NCBI GenBank assembly: GCA_022766385.1
Contig: JALEPJ010000035.1
Coordinates: 1 to 57,818 of the forward strand
DNA length: 57,818 bases
Direction: 5' to 3'
From: Rikenellaceae bacterium
Lineage (GTDB): Bacteria > Bacteroidota > Bacteroidia > Bacteroidales > UBA932
The notes under the pieces are model-generated. The model had not been told where the DNA came from, did no database searches, and saw only the letters and a program-made list of their open reading frames with translations. The translations under genes and the position numbers were made by a program. Position 1 is the stretch's first letter. Each line of letters opens with the position of its first letter. This document shows positions 16,118 to 23,163 of the stretch, one piece after another.

Positions 16118-17680
16118 ATGGAAAACGAGAAAAATGAAAAAGACCTCGTGGTCGATGTAGGCTCGGCTGAAGTCAATATTGCCTTGATGGAAAACCATAG
16201 GCTTATTGAGTACAGTAAGGAATCCAGTCAGGGACACACCTTCTCGGTGGGAGACGTCTTCCTGGGACGTGTCAAGAAGATAATGCCGGCGCTCAATGCC
16301 GCTTTTATCGATATAGGAGACAGCAAGGAAGCGTTTATCCACTATCTCGACCTGGGATTGTACTTTACGGCTTTCGACCAGTTTGTAAAGAACTCGAATC
16401 CCAATGCGGACCTGAAGGGACTCTTCTCCAACATCACTCTGGGACCCATACTTGCCAAGGAGGGCCACATAGAGGATGTGCTGAAGGTCGGTCAGATGGT
16501 CATATCGCAGATAGTAAAGGAGCCGATTTCCACCAAGGGTTCCCGGCTGACCGCGGAAATTTCATTGGCAGGACGTAACATTGTACTGCTTCCCTTCGCA
16601 GAGAAGGTGAGCGTTTCCCAGAAAATCTCTTCCAAGGAAGAAAAGAAGAGGCTCGAGACTCTGGTCAGGAGCATACTCCCGAAGAATTACGGAGCGATCA
16701 TTCGCACTGCTGCAGAGGGTAAAACCGCTGCCATACTTGTGGCTGAACTCCGTTCCCTTATTGAGAAGTGGGAGGGTTCGTGGCAGCGTCTCGCCAAAAA
16801 CAAGGGTATTGGACTGCTCTTTTCAGAGTACAGCAAAACCACCACCATACTCAGAGACCTTCTGAATGACTCATTTACAAATGTTTATGTCAACGATGAG
16901 AAGGTTTTCGAGGAAACCAGGAAGTATATCTCACTGATTTCTCCTGAGCAGGAGAAGATAGTGAAGCTATACCAGGGCAAGGAGCCGATTTTTGATCATT
17001 TTGAGGTCAACAGACAGATCAAGGGCTCGTTCGGAAAGGTGGTGCCGATGAAGCAGGGAACCTACCTTGTCATCGAAACAACGGAAGCCTTGAACGTGAT
17101 AGACGTGAATAGCGGAATACGTGCCAAGACTACCGACCAGGAAGAAAACACCTATGAGGTGAACCGTATTGCTGCGGAAGAGATTGCGCGTCAGCTGCGC
17201 CTGCGTGATATGGGAGGAATAGTTATTGTGGACTTTATTGACATGGCGTCGGGAGAGCACAGGAACAACCTCTTCAAATATATGCAGGAACTTATGGACA
17301 AGGATAGAGCAAAGCATAATGTGCTGCCTCTCACCAAGTTCGGTTTGATGCAGATTACCAGACAAAGGATACGTCCTGCTACCCAGATTGACACATCCGA
17401 AGTTTGTCCAGTGTGCCACGGCACCGGAAAAATCCATTCCAGTGCAGTGATTGACGAGCAGGTGGAGAGGGATTTGTCCGAACTGATAAAAGATAAGGGA
17501 TTGAAGACGGTCAATTTGACTGTGAGCCCGATTTTGGGATCTTATCTTTCGCGCGGATTGAGTTCCTTCCTGTCCAAGTGGAGAAGAAAGTACAAATGCA
17601 AGATTAAAGTCACGGAAAACAATGACTTTGCAGTTCTGCAATATGAATTTTCGAATGATAAAGGAGAAAAGCTCATCTGA
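16118..17680 (+). CDS. rng: ribonuclease G (RNase E/G family)
   Basis: 520 aa, the length of RNase G, without the long C-terminal scaffold of RNase E. Endoribonuclease of rRNA 5'-end maturation and mRNA decay. An S1-like RNA-binding domain (GDVFLGRVKKIMPALNAAF) is near the N-terminus. The catalytic part has VIDVNSG and MGGIVIVDFIDM with the metal-binding Asp residues. The zinc-link motif CPVCHGTGK holds the dimer. The last codons form one arm of a terminator hairpin. Confidence 0.94.
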   Translation: MENEKNEKDLVVDVGSAEVNIALMENHRLIEYSKESSQGHTFSVGDVFLGRVKKIMPALNAAFIDIGDSKEAFIHYLDLGLYFTAFDQFVKNSNPNADLKGLFSNITLGPILAKEGHIEDVLKVGQMVISQIVKEPISTKGSRLTAEISLAGRNIVLLPFAEKVSVSQKISSKEEKKRLETLVRSILPKNYGAIIRTAAEGKTAAILVAELRSLIEKWEGSWQRLAKNKGIGLLFSEYSKTTTILRDLLNDSFTNVYVNDEKVFEETRKYISLISPEQEKIVKLYQGKEPIFDHFEVNRQIKGSFGKVVPMKQGTYLVIETTEALNVIDVNSGIRAKTTDQEENTYEVNRIAAEEIARQLRLRDMGGIVIVDFIDMASGEHRNNLFKYMQELMDKDRAKHNVLPLTKFGLMQITRQRIRPATQIDTSEVCPVCHGTGKIHSSAVIDEQVERDLSELIKDKGLKTVNLTVSPILGSYLSRGLSSFLSKWRRKYKCKIKVTENNDFAVLQYEFSNDKGEKLI

Positions 17681-17700
17681 TGATGAGCTTTTCTCAGTTT
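17664..17700 (+). terminator. terminator overlapping the rng stop codon
   Basis: GAGAAAAGCTCATC (17664-17677) pairs perfectly over 14 bp with GATGAGCTTTTCTC (17682-17695). The loop TGAT contains the rng TGA stop (17678-17680), and a short T-rich tail follows. Confidence 0.75.
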
Positions 17701-17738
17701 TATTCGCCTTAAAGGCAGAATAATCATTTCGGATTTGC

Positions 17739-17746
17739 TATTTTTG
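17739..17746 (+). promoter_or_regulatory. -7 box of the TSCPD gene
   Basis: TATTTTTG matches TAnnTTTG, 22 nt before the ATG at 17769. Confidence 0.55.
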
Positions 17747-17768
17747 TAAAAACCAAAGCATTACGCCA

Positions 17769-18074
17769 ATGAATGGAATAGGAAATGATTTCAAGATTCT
17801 CCGGGATCAGACCGTGGACGGTATCAGATATGTGGCTGCTATGCCCAGCGGTCTTGTGTGCTCATCCCTTATTGAGTTCGAACTTCATCCTGACGGAAGC
17901 CTGCACAATCTCCGTTACCAGAGAGGCTGCCACGGAAATCTTCAAGCCATAGGCCGTCTCGTCGAGGGTAAGGACGCTTCGAGCATAGCCGAGCTGCTCG
18001 CGGGAGTTGATTGCCACGAAAGAGGAACTTCCTGCACCGATCAACTGTCGAGAATACTCAAGTCCTTGAAATGA
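17769..18074 (+). CDS. TSCPD-domain protein (TIGR03905-type)
   Basis: 101 aa. The TSCPD domain, named after its TxCxD core, is seen in RGTSCTDQLSRIL near the end. RGCHGNLQAIGRLVEG is the other conserved block; its Cys plus the C-terminal ones could bind metal. The same domain occurs as an appendage of some ribonucleotide reductases. Free-standing small forms such as this have no established function. It has its own promoter box. Confidence 0.8.
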   Translation: MNGIGNDFKILRDQTVDGIRYVAAMPSGLVCSSLIEFELHPDGSLHNLRYQRGCHGNLQAIGRLVEGKDASSIAELLAGVDCHERGTSCTDQLSRILKSLK

Positions 18075-18092
18075 TTCCTTTCATTGCAAATC

Positions 18093-18100
18093 TATCTTTG
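18093..18100 (+). promoter_or_regulatory. -7 box of the 80-aa basic protein gene
   Basis: TATCTTTG matches TAnnTTTG. It decides the start of the next gene, because a longer frame from 18084 would begin upstream of it. Confidence 0.55.
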
Positions 18101-18116
18101 TGAAAACCACCTGATT

Positions 18117-18359
18117 ATGGCAGCTAAGAAAAAGACCGGAAAAAAAGTCCCGGCCGTATCCCCTGATTTTCTGGACAGGCAGAGAGAGTCCCTCCGCCGT
18201 ACCCACAGGCAGGTAATCTATTTGAATGACTATGAGTTGGCAGCAGTAAAAGAATATTGCCGCCAATTCAAGATTTCCGCAAGGTCCTCACTATATCGTC
18301 AGGCTATTATGGAGAGGATACTCTCCGGGCTGGACGAGAAGCATCCTACGCTGTTTTAG
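18117..18359 (+). CDS. conserved small protein, possibly ribbon-helix-helix-like
   Basis: 80 aa. A lysine-rich N-terminus (AAKKKTGKK) is followed by THRQVIYLNDYELAAVKEYC and SARSSLYRQAIMERIL. A short strand followed by two helices would fit a MetJ/Arc-type fold, but this is a guess. The type recurs in Bacteroidales as a hypothetical protein. Its stop overlaps the stop of the convergent zinc peptidase gene by 4 nt. Confidence 0.7.
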   Translation: MAAKKKTGKKVPAVSPDFLDRQRESLRRTHRQVIYLNDYELAAVKEYCRQFKISARSSLYRQAIMERILSGLDEKHPTLF

Positions 18360-19030
18360 TCTCTGCGAGAAGCCATTGACACATAGTAGAGCAGGGTGGC
18401 GAGAGAACCCAATACAGCTATTACATAAGTATATGCAGCCCACTTCAGCGCATCAACTGCCATCGGAGCGGTTTCGGCTGAAGCGACATTGCTGCGCTTG
18501 AGCCAGCTGATGGCCCTCTGGCTGGCATTGATCTCTACAGGCAGTGTGACGATGCTGAAAAGCGTACTCATCGCGAAGAGGGCGATTCCCAACCATAGCA
18601 GCGAAGGTGTGATATTGATCAGGAGCACACCTGCGAGCAGCACCCATTGCACAACATTGCTTGCGAAATTGACCATAGGTACGAGGGCGGTGCGGAGTCT
18701 CAATGGGGCATAGCCCTGGGCATGCTGCACTGCATGGCCGCATTCGTGTGCAGCAACGGCCGCAGCTGCGATGCTCCTTTGGCTATAGACGCTTTCACTG
18801 AGGTTAACTGTCATAGTCTCGGGGTTGAAGTGGTCTGTCAATTGCCCTGGAACGCAGGTTACGCTTACATTATATATGCCGTTGTCCTCGAGCATCTTCC
18901 TGGCGATTTCCGCTCCTGTGAGCATTCTGTCATTAGGAATCTTCGAGTACTTCTGGAATCTGCTTTGAAGTATAGCTTGGATGAGGTAGCTGGCTACCAT
19001 CACTAAAAGCATTATCAGCCAAATGTTCAT
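18356..19030 (-). CDS. zinc metallopeptidase, YugP-like membrane protease
   Basis: 224 aa, PF04298-type family. The zinc site is HECGHAVQHAQGY (HExxH-like HECGH). An N-terminal membrane segment begins MNIWLIMLLVMVASYLIQ, and two or three further hydrophobic segments lie in the C-terminal half. The substrate is unknown. No exact TAnnTTTG box was seen in the 125 bp upstream. Confidence 0.88.
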   Translation of the reverse strand: MNIWLIMLLVMVASYLIQAILQSRFQKYSKIPNDRMLTGAEIARKMLEDNGIYNVSVTCVPGQLTDHFNPETMTVNLSESVYSQRSIAAAAVAAHECGHAVQHAQGYAPLRLRTALVPMVNFASNVVQWVLLAGVLLINITPSLLWLGIALFAMSTLFSIVTLPVEINASQRAISWLKRSNVASAETAPMAVDALKWAAYTYVIAVLGSLATLLYYVSMASRRD

Positions 19031-19137
19031 TTTTCTTAATTTTTCAGGTTATATGGCAATATCGCCGACATAGGGGTATCAAAAACCAAGCCTTTGCGCT
19101 TGTATGACATTTTGTCGCAAGAAACGCTTTTTTTTAG

Positions 19138-19145
19138 TATTTTTG
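19138..19145 (+). promoter_or_regulatory. -7 box of alr
   Basis: TATTTTTG matches TAnnTTTG. The ATG at 19156 would leave a leader of only about five bases; the second in-frame ATG at 19168 fits better. Confidence 0.55.
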
Positions 19146-19155
19146 TCCCCGTTTA

Positions 19156-20286
19156 ATGTGGCCGTATATGCAGCATAAAGATACAGATTTTTCCAGACTT
19201 GAGCTGAATCTTGGCGCCTGCAGGGACAATTACCGCTATTTCAGGTCCTTGCTCGAGCCCTCGACCAGGCTTCTTGTGCTTGTAAAGGCCAATGCCTATG
19301 GCCACGGTTCTGCGGAGTTCGCCCATATAATGCAGGATTGCGGTGCAGATTATTTGGCAGTGGCCCATCCTGTAGAGGGCGTGGAATTAAGACGTGCGGG
19401 TATTAGTCTTCCTATTCTGGTACTCACTGCCGGAATCGATTTCTTTCAGGAGATAGTGGATAATAGACTTGAACCCGGAATACCGAATCTATATACTTTG
19501 AAGGCTTTCTGCACTTATCTTTCAGGACGCAATATCAAAGATTATCCCATACACATAAAGCTGGACACAGGTATGCACAGACTGGGCTTTATGAGCAGCG
19601 AAATAGAGGAACTCAAGAACTTCCTGCTTAATGGAGCCGATTCAAGGGTGAGGGTCAAATCCTGCTACTCCCATCTCGCTGCTTCGGAAGACCCGATGGA
19701 GGATGCTTTCACTCTGAGTCAGATTTCAATGTTCCAGGCCAATGCCGATTCCGTCAGTTCAGGCATAGGCTACAAGCCTATGTATCATATACTCAATTCT
19801 GCAGGTATCCAGCGTTTTCCGCAGTTCCAGTTCGATATGGTTAGATTGGGAATAGGCATATATGGCATCAGCGCGCTGCCAGAAGTAAAGCTTAAACCTG
19901 TGGCATCCCTGAAAGTAAAGGTTCTGCAGGTCAAGACCCTGTCTCCCGAGGATGGAACCATAGGCTATGGCAGACACGGCAGAATAGCTCCTGAAGGGAC
20001 GGTCATTGCCACCATACCAGTGGGTTATGCTGACGGAATTGACAGACATCTCGGATGCGGCCGCGCTTCTTTCTCGGTCAATGGCCACAGAGCGCCTACC
20101 ATCGGCAATATCTGTATGGATATGTGTATGATTGATGTGACGGGTCTGGAAGTCGAACCTGGAGATACAGTGACCATTTTCGGCAGTGATCCTACGGCAT
20201 CTGAATTGGCCGCTATCCTGGATACAATTCCTTATGAGATAATGACTTCCGTTCCTCAAAGAGTGGAAAGGGTCATCAAACGCTAG
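19156..20286 (+). CDS. alr: alanine racemase
   Basis: 376 aa. PLP-dependent conversion of L-alanine to D-alanine for peptidoglycan. The PLP-lysine motif is LVKANAYGHGS. KLDTGMHRLGF and IGYGRHGRI are further family blocks, and GNICMDMCMIDVTG lies near the C-terminal catalytic region. The true start may be the ATG at 19168, given the position of the promoter box. It is a stand-alone enzyme, not fused to MurF as in some Bacteroidetes. Confidence 0.94.
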   Translation: MWPYMQHKDTDFSRLELNLGACRDNYRYFRSLLEPSTRLLVLVKANAYGHGSAEFAHIMQDCGADYLAVAHPVEGVELRRAGISLPILVLTAGIDFFQEIVDNRLEPGIPNLYTLKAFCTYLSGRNIKDYPIHIKLDTGMHRLGFMSSEIEELKNFLLNGADSRVRVKSCYSHLAASEDPMEDAFTLSQISMFQANADSVSSGIGYKPMYHILNSAGIQRFPQFQFDMVRLGIGIYGISALPEVKLKPVASLKVKVLQVKTLSPEDGTIGYGRHGRIAPEGTVIATIPVGYADGIDRHLGCGRASFSVNGHRAPTIGNICMDMCMIDVTGLEVEPGDTVTIFGSDPTASELAAILDTIPYEIMTSVPQRVERVIKR

Positions 20287-20300
20287 GGCAGGGCAGAGGC

Positions 20301-20711
20301 TCAATCCTCGTCGTTGTAGTCTGAGGAGAAATCTATGCCATCCCAGAGCGCATCCATTTCGCGCCTGTCCTTTTTGGTAGGGCGTCCGCTGCCCCTGTCC
20401 CTTTTGACAAAGAAAGTCTCCCGAGGGGCGTGAAGCTTGTCAAGCTCGGACTGGGGCGTCAAGTTCTCGGCAAACTCTGGAACGAGCTGCGCTCCCATTC
20501 TGTTCTCCGCTATTTTCAATACCTTGTAGCTGTATTGGACTGCACCCTTCCTGACGGAGATGGAGTCTCCCGCCTTGACTGTCTTGGAGGGTTTGGCCGC
20601 AACTCCGTTCAACTGCACCTTATTGCCATTGCAGGCCTCTGTAGCCTCGCTTCTGGTCTTGAACAGCCTGATTGCCCAAATATATTTGTCTATTCTCGTG
20701 CTGTCTGCCAT
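20301..20711 (-). CDS. S4-domain RNA-binding protein, Hsp15-like
   Basis: 136 aa. The S4 fold is at the N-terminus: TRIDKYIWAIRLFKTRSEA, then a strand with KVQLNGVAAKPSKTVKAGD. A basic linker and an acidic C-terminus follow. Hsp15 (HslR) binds stalled 50S subunits with attached nascent chains; this protein has the same size and layout. The ATG at 20709-20711 lies next to the stop of the upstream isomerase gene (a GTG one codon earlier overlaps it), so the two are co-translated. Confidence 0.85.
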   Translation of the reverse strand: MADSTRIDKYIWAIRLFKTRSEATEACNGNKVQLNGVAAKPSKTVKAGDSISVRKGAVQYSYKVLKIAENRMGAQLVPEFAENLTPQSELDKLHAPRETFFVKRDRGSGRPTKKDRREMDALWDGIDFSSDYNDED

Positions 20712-20713
20712 CA

Positions 20714-21829
20714 CTAATCCTCCTCGTCTTCCGGAAGTTTCTCTTCAGCATCAGGGTCAATGTAAGGGTCAGGAGTCTCAATGTCTTCGAGGAAGGTCTC
20801 TATGAGTATTGTTCCGCTCTGGCGTGGGACCAGATAGAAATCCTCAATCTCTGCCGGGACGAGCATAGTCGAACCAGCACTCAGAACATAGCTCTCCATC
20901 CTGTTATGCTCATCAGGGACCTGTATGGAAGCCTCTCCCTCCAGACAGGTGTATATTGAAAAACTGTCTGCCTTGGCTGCGAAAACGTGAAGCGGATCTT
21001 TGAGCATTATCTTGCTGATGGAGAACTCAGGCCTTTTAACCAGCTGCTCTGTAGGACTATCGCCTCCTTCGCCAATATTCTTCAGCTGAGGCTTATATGC
21101 CTTGTAATCAATGAAATCCAAAGCTTCGACCACGCTGAGTGCACTATCGAACTCTACTTCCGAAACGGTCTTGCCCCATCCTGTGATGCAAAAATCAAGA
21201 GGTGAGGCTTCGCTGATTTCGAGCAATGTGACAGCCTCTGCCGAATGAACCGTTCCCGGTTCAATCATATACCAATCTCCCTTCTTCGGTCTGATGACAT
21301 TCAAAAGGGCCTCCATATCTCCGCTCAAGCTTCTTTGATAGAAATCGCTTACGTCAGCATCCTCCTTGAAGCCCAGATAGATTCTTGAATCCTCGTCAGC
21401 GTCCACCACATACCACAGCTTCGCCTTGCCCAGGAAATCATATCTTTCTGCGGCAATTTCGTCGTTGGGATGCACCAGCAGAGGTATCCTGTCCTCTGCG
21501 CTGATAAACTTCACTCCTACCGGGAACTGGCGGCCGAAACTCTTGAAAGCGCTCTCTCCGACAATCCGGTCCAGGTACATATCCATAAGTTCTCCTATGG
21601 TATTCCCGGCGAGCCATCCGTCCCGAACTTGTGAATCCCTGTAACCAAGATCTGCAAGTTCGTGGCTTTCTGCTACTCCGGCATCCTTGGGAAGAAGCTT
21701 TTCGTTGCCTTGGTCATCGCTCTCGATAAACTGTTTCTCATAAATTCTGTGCAGCCTGTCGCCGCCCCATTCGTAGGTTTCAGCGATGGGGAGGAAGCTG
21801 AGAGGGTATAGTTTCTTAATCTCTTCCAT
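20714..21829 (-). CDS. class I mannose-6-phosphate isomerase-like protein
   Basis: 371 aa. Cupin-type zinc enzyme interconverting mannose 6-phosphate and fructose 6-phosphate. Visible blocks are ETYEWGGDRL, VHPNDEIA (zinc ligands), KLWYVVDADEDSRIYLGF and MIEPGTVHSAEAVTLLEIS. I start at the ATG at 21827-21829; the longer frame to 21877 adds a hydrophobic leader running into the upstream intergenic region. A near-consensus box TTACTTTG lies just upstream on the minus strand (21842-21849). The C-terminus is acidic. Confidence 0.83.
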   Translation of the reverse strand: MEEIKKLYPLSFLPIAETYEWGGDRLHRIYEKQFIESDDQGNEKLLPKDAGVAESHELADLGYRDSQVRDGWLAGNTIGELMDMYLDRIVGESAFKSFGRQFPVGVKFISAEDRIPLLVHPNDEIAAERYDFLGKAKLWYVVDADEDSRIYLGFKEDADVSDFYQRSLSGDMEALLNVIRPKKGDWYMIEPGTVHSAEAVTLLEISEASPLDFCITGWGKTVSEVEFDSALSVVEALDFIDYKAYKPQLKNIGEGGDSPTEQLVKRPEFSISKIMLKDPLHVFAAKADSFSIYTCLEGEASIQVPDEHNRMESYVLSAGSTMLVPAEIEDFYLVPRQSGTILIETFLEDIETPDPYIDPDAEEKLPEDEED

Positions 21830-21861
21830 AATTATTGCGCACAAAGTAAACGAAAAAAACG

Positions 21862-21869
21862 TAACTTCG
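21862..21869 (+). promoter_or_regulatory. near-consensus -7 box of the DJ-1 gene
   Basis: TAACTTCG differs from TAnnTTTG at one position. It lies about 40 nt before the ATG at 21910. Confidence 0.35.
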
Positions 21870-21909
21870 CAAAGCAAAGAAACAATACGATAAAAAGGAA
21901 AGACTGGAT

Positions 21910-22500
21910 ATGAAAGGTGTAAGCATTTTTCTGGCTGAAGGCTTCGAGGAAGTTGAGGCTCTCGCTACTGCTGACATCCTCCGCAGGGGTGGAGTGGATG
22001 TAAAACTTGTCTCTATTACTGAAGACAGCCTTGTGAAGTCATCTCACGGAGTGAACGTGAAGGCTGATCTCACATTCTCAGAATACCGTCAGCTCTGTTC
22101 GGCCGAAGTCTGCTGTGAGAAAGACTTTATGGTTTTCCCGGGAGGAATGCCGGGGACAAAGAATCTCGCGGCCTGCCAGGAACTTATGTCGATGATGAAC
22201 GAGCACTACGGGGCAGGCGGCTCCGTAGCGGCTATCTGCGCTGCTCCGGGCTTGGTACTCAGCCAGTTGAAAGGTATTGAGGGAAAGAACTTCACCTGCT
22301 TTGACAGCTTCGAAGGCTATCTTGAGGAAAAGGGGGCCAGATTCACGCCAAAACCGGCAGTGACAGATGGACGCGTAGTCAGCGGAAGAAGCGCAGGACA
22401 CGCCATTGCCTTCGGTCTGCATATACTTGAAATTGTCAAGGATACTGAAACTGTAGCGGCTGTCCGGCACTCGGTGATGCTTGACACCCTTCCTGAATAA
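21910..22500 (+). CDS. DJ-1/PfpI-family protein
   Basis: 196 aa. The conserved Glu is in LAEGFEEVEA (about residues 9-18) and the nucleophile-elbow Cys in AAICAAPG (about 106). The size and both motifs match the DJ-1/ThiJ branch, whose bacterial members act as glyoxalases, deglycases or redox-sensitive chaperones. Which applies here cannot be told. The gene ends 9 bp from the convergent lolA-like gene. Confidence 0.88.
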   Translation: MKGVSIFLAEGFEEVEALATADILRRGGVDVKLVSITEDSLVKSSHGVNVKADLTFSEYRQLCSAEVCCEKDFMVFPGGMPGTKNLAACQELMSMMNEHYGAGGSVAAICAAPGLVLSQLKGIEGKNFTCFDSFEGYLEEKGARFTPKPAVTDGRVVSGRSAGHAIAFGLHILEIVKDTETVAAVRHSVMLDTLPE

Positions 22501-22509
22501 GCATTCCGG

Positions 22510-23163
22510 CTATCTCAGGTCGGTGATTACATAATCCTTGCCCAACTCCTTGGTATTCAGTCTGAAAGCGCTGAGGTCCAGGGAGTTGTCCAGTTTATAG
22601 TTCCTGATGGTGATGGTGATGAGGTTTCCGTCGGAAGAACTGACATTGACTCCTGCGGGCTGATTGCCCTGAGTCAAAAAGAGCGACACTTCATTTATGC
22701 TGCTGCCCTTCTTCTTTGGCACAAGTCTGATTTCGCTTACGCTCATTCCATTGAAACTGGCAGTTCTGCTGTCCTTGTAATTGAAGGCGCTGTCCAGTGC
22801 ACCGACCAGCAGTGCGGGATTTGCTTCGTAGTCAAGTTCCTGAGTATCAATGTTTTCGATATAGCACTCTTCCGCTGCCACATCCACGGTCCAACGCGTC
22901 TTGCCGTCGCAACGTATGTCCAGGCCATTGCCCTCCATCGTGAAGGCATTGCCCTGAAGTTTGACTGAACCCGAGCCGTTCATCGGTAGGGAACCGCTCA
23001 TCGAGTAGCTGTAGTCGAAAGAGGCGAGCCTGCCTTGGAGGCTTTTCGCGAATGCGGCTGCGGGGTTTGAAGCGGCCGAGGGAGTTTGAGCCAAGGCTAT
23101 GAAGGACGAGCTGCCGCCCAAGAGCAGCGCCATACAAACAAGGATTTTTGACAATATTCTCAT
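22510..23163 (-). CDS. LolA-like outer-membrane lipoprotein carrier
   Basis: 217 aa with a signal peptide ending near FIALAQT. The mature protein is a beta-rich LolA/LolB-type fold: FDYSYSMSGSLPMNGSG, MEGNGLDIRCDGKTRW and VSEIRLVPKKKGSSINEV. It would carry lipoproteins across the periplasm. Its ATG shares one base with the ftsK stop (TAATG), placing it in the operon DUF4290-ftsK-lolA. Confidence 0.82.
   Translation of the reverse strand: MRILSKILVCMALLLGGSSSFIALAQTPSAASNPAAAFAKSLQGRLASFDYSYSMSGSLPMNGSGSVKLQGNAFTMEGNGLDIRCDGKTRWTVDVAAEECYIENIDTQELDYEANPALLVGALDSAFNYKDSRTASFNGMSVSEIRLVPKKKGSSINEVSLFLTQGNQPAGVNVSSSDGNLITITIRNYKLDNSLDLSAFRLNTKELGKDYVITDLR

Noticed and set aside
16967..17641. 224-codon minus-strand frame opposite rng
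   Set aside because: Covers the conserved catalytic core of RNase G in antisense and looks like a codon-bias artefact.
19031..19137. Riboswitch or small RNA in the gap between the Zn peptidase gene and alr
   Set aside because: The 107-bp gap shows no conserved aptamer pattern or stable stem that I can identify.
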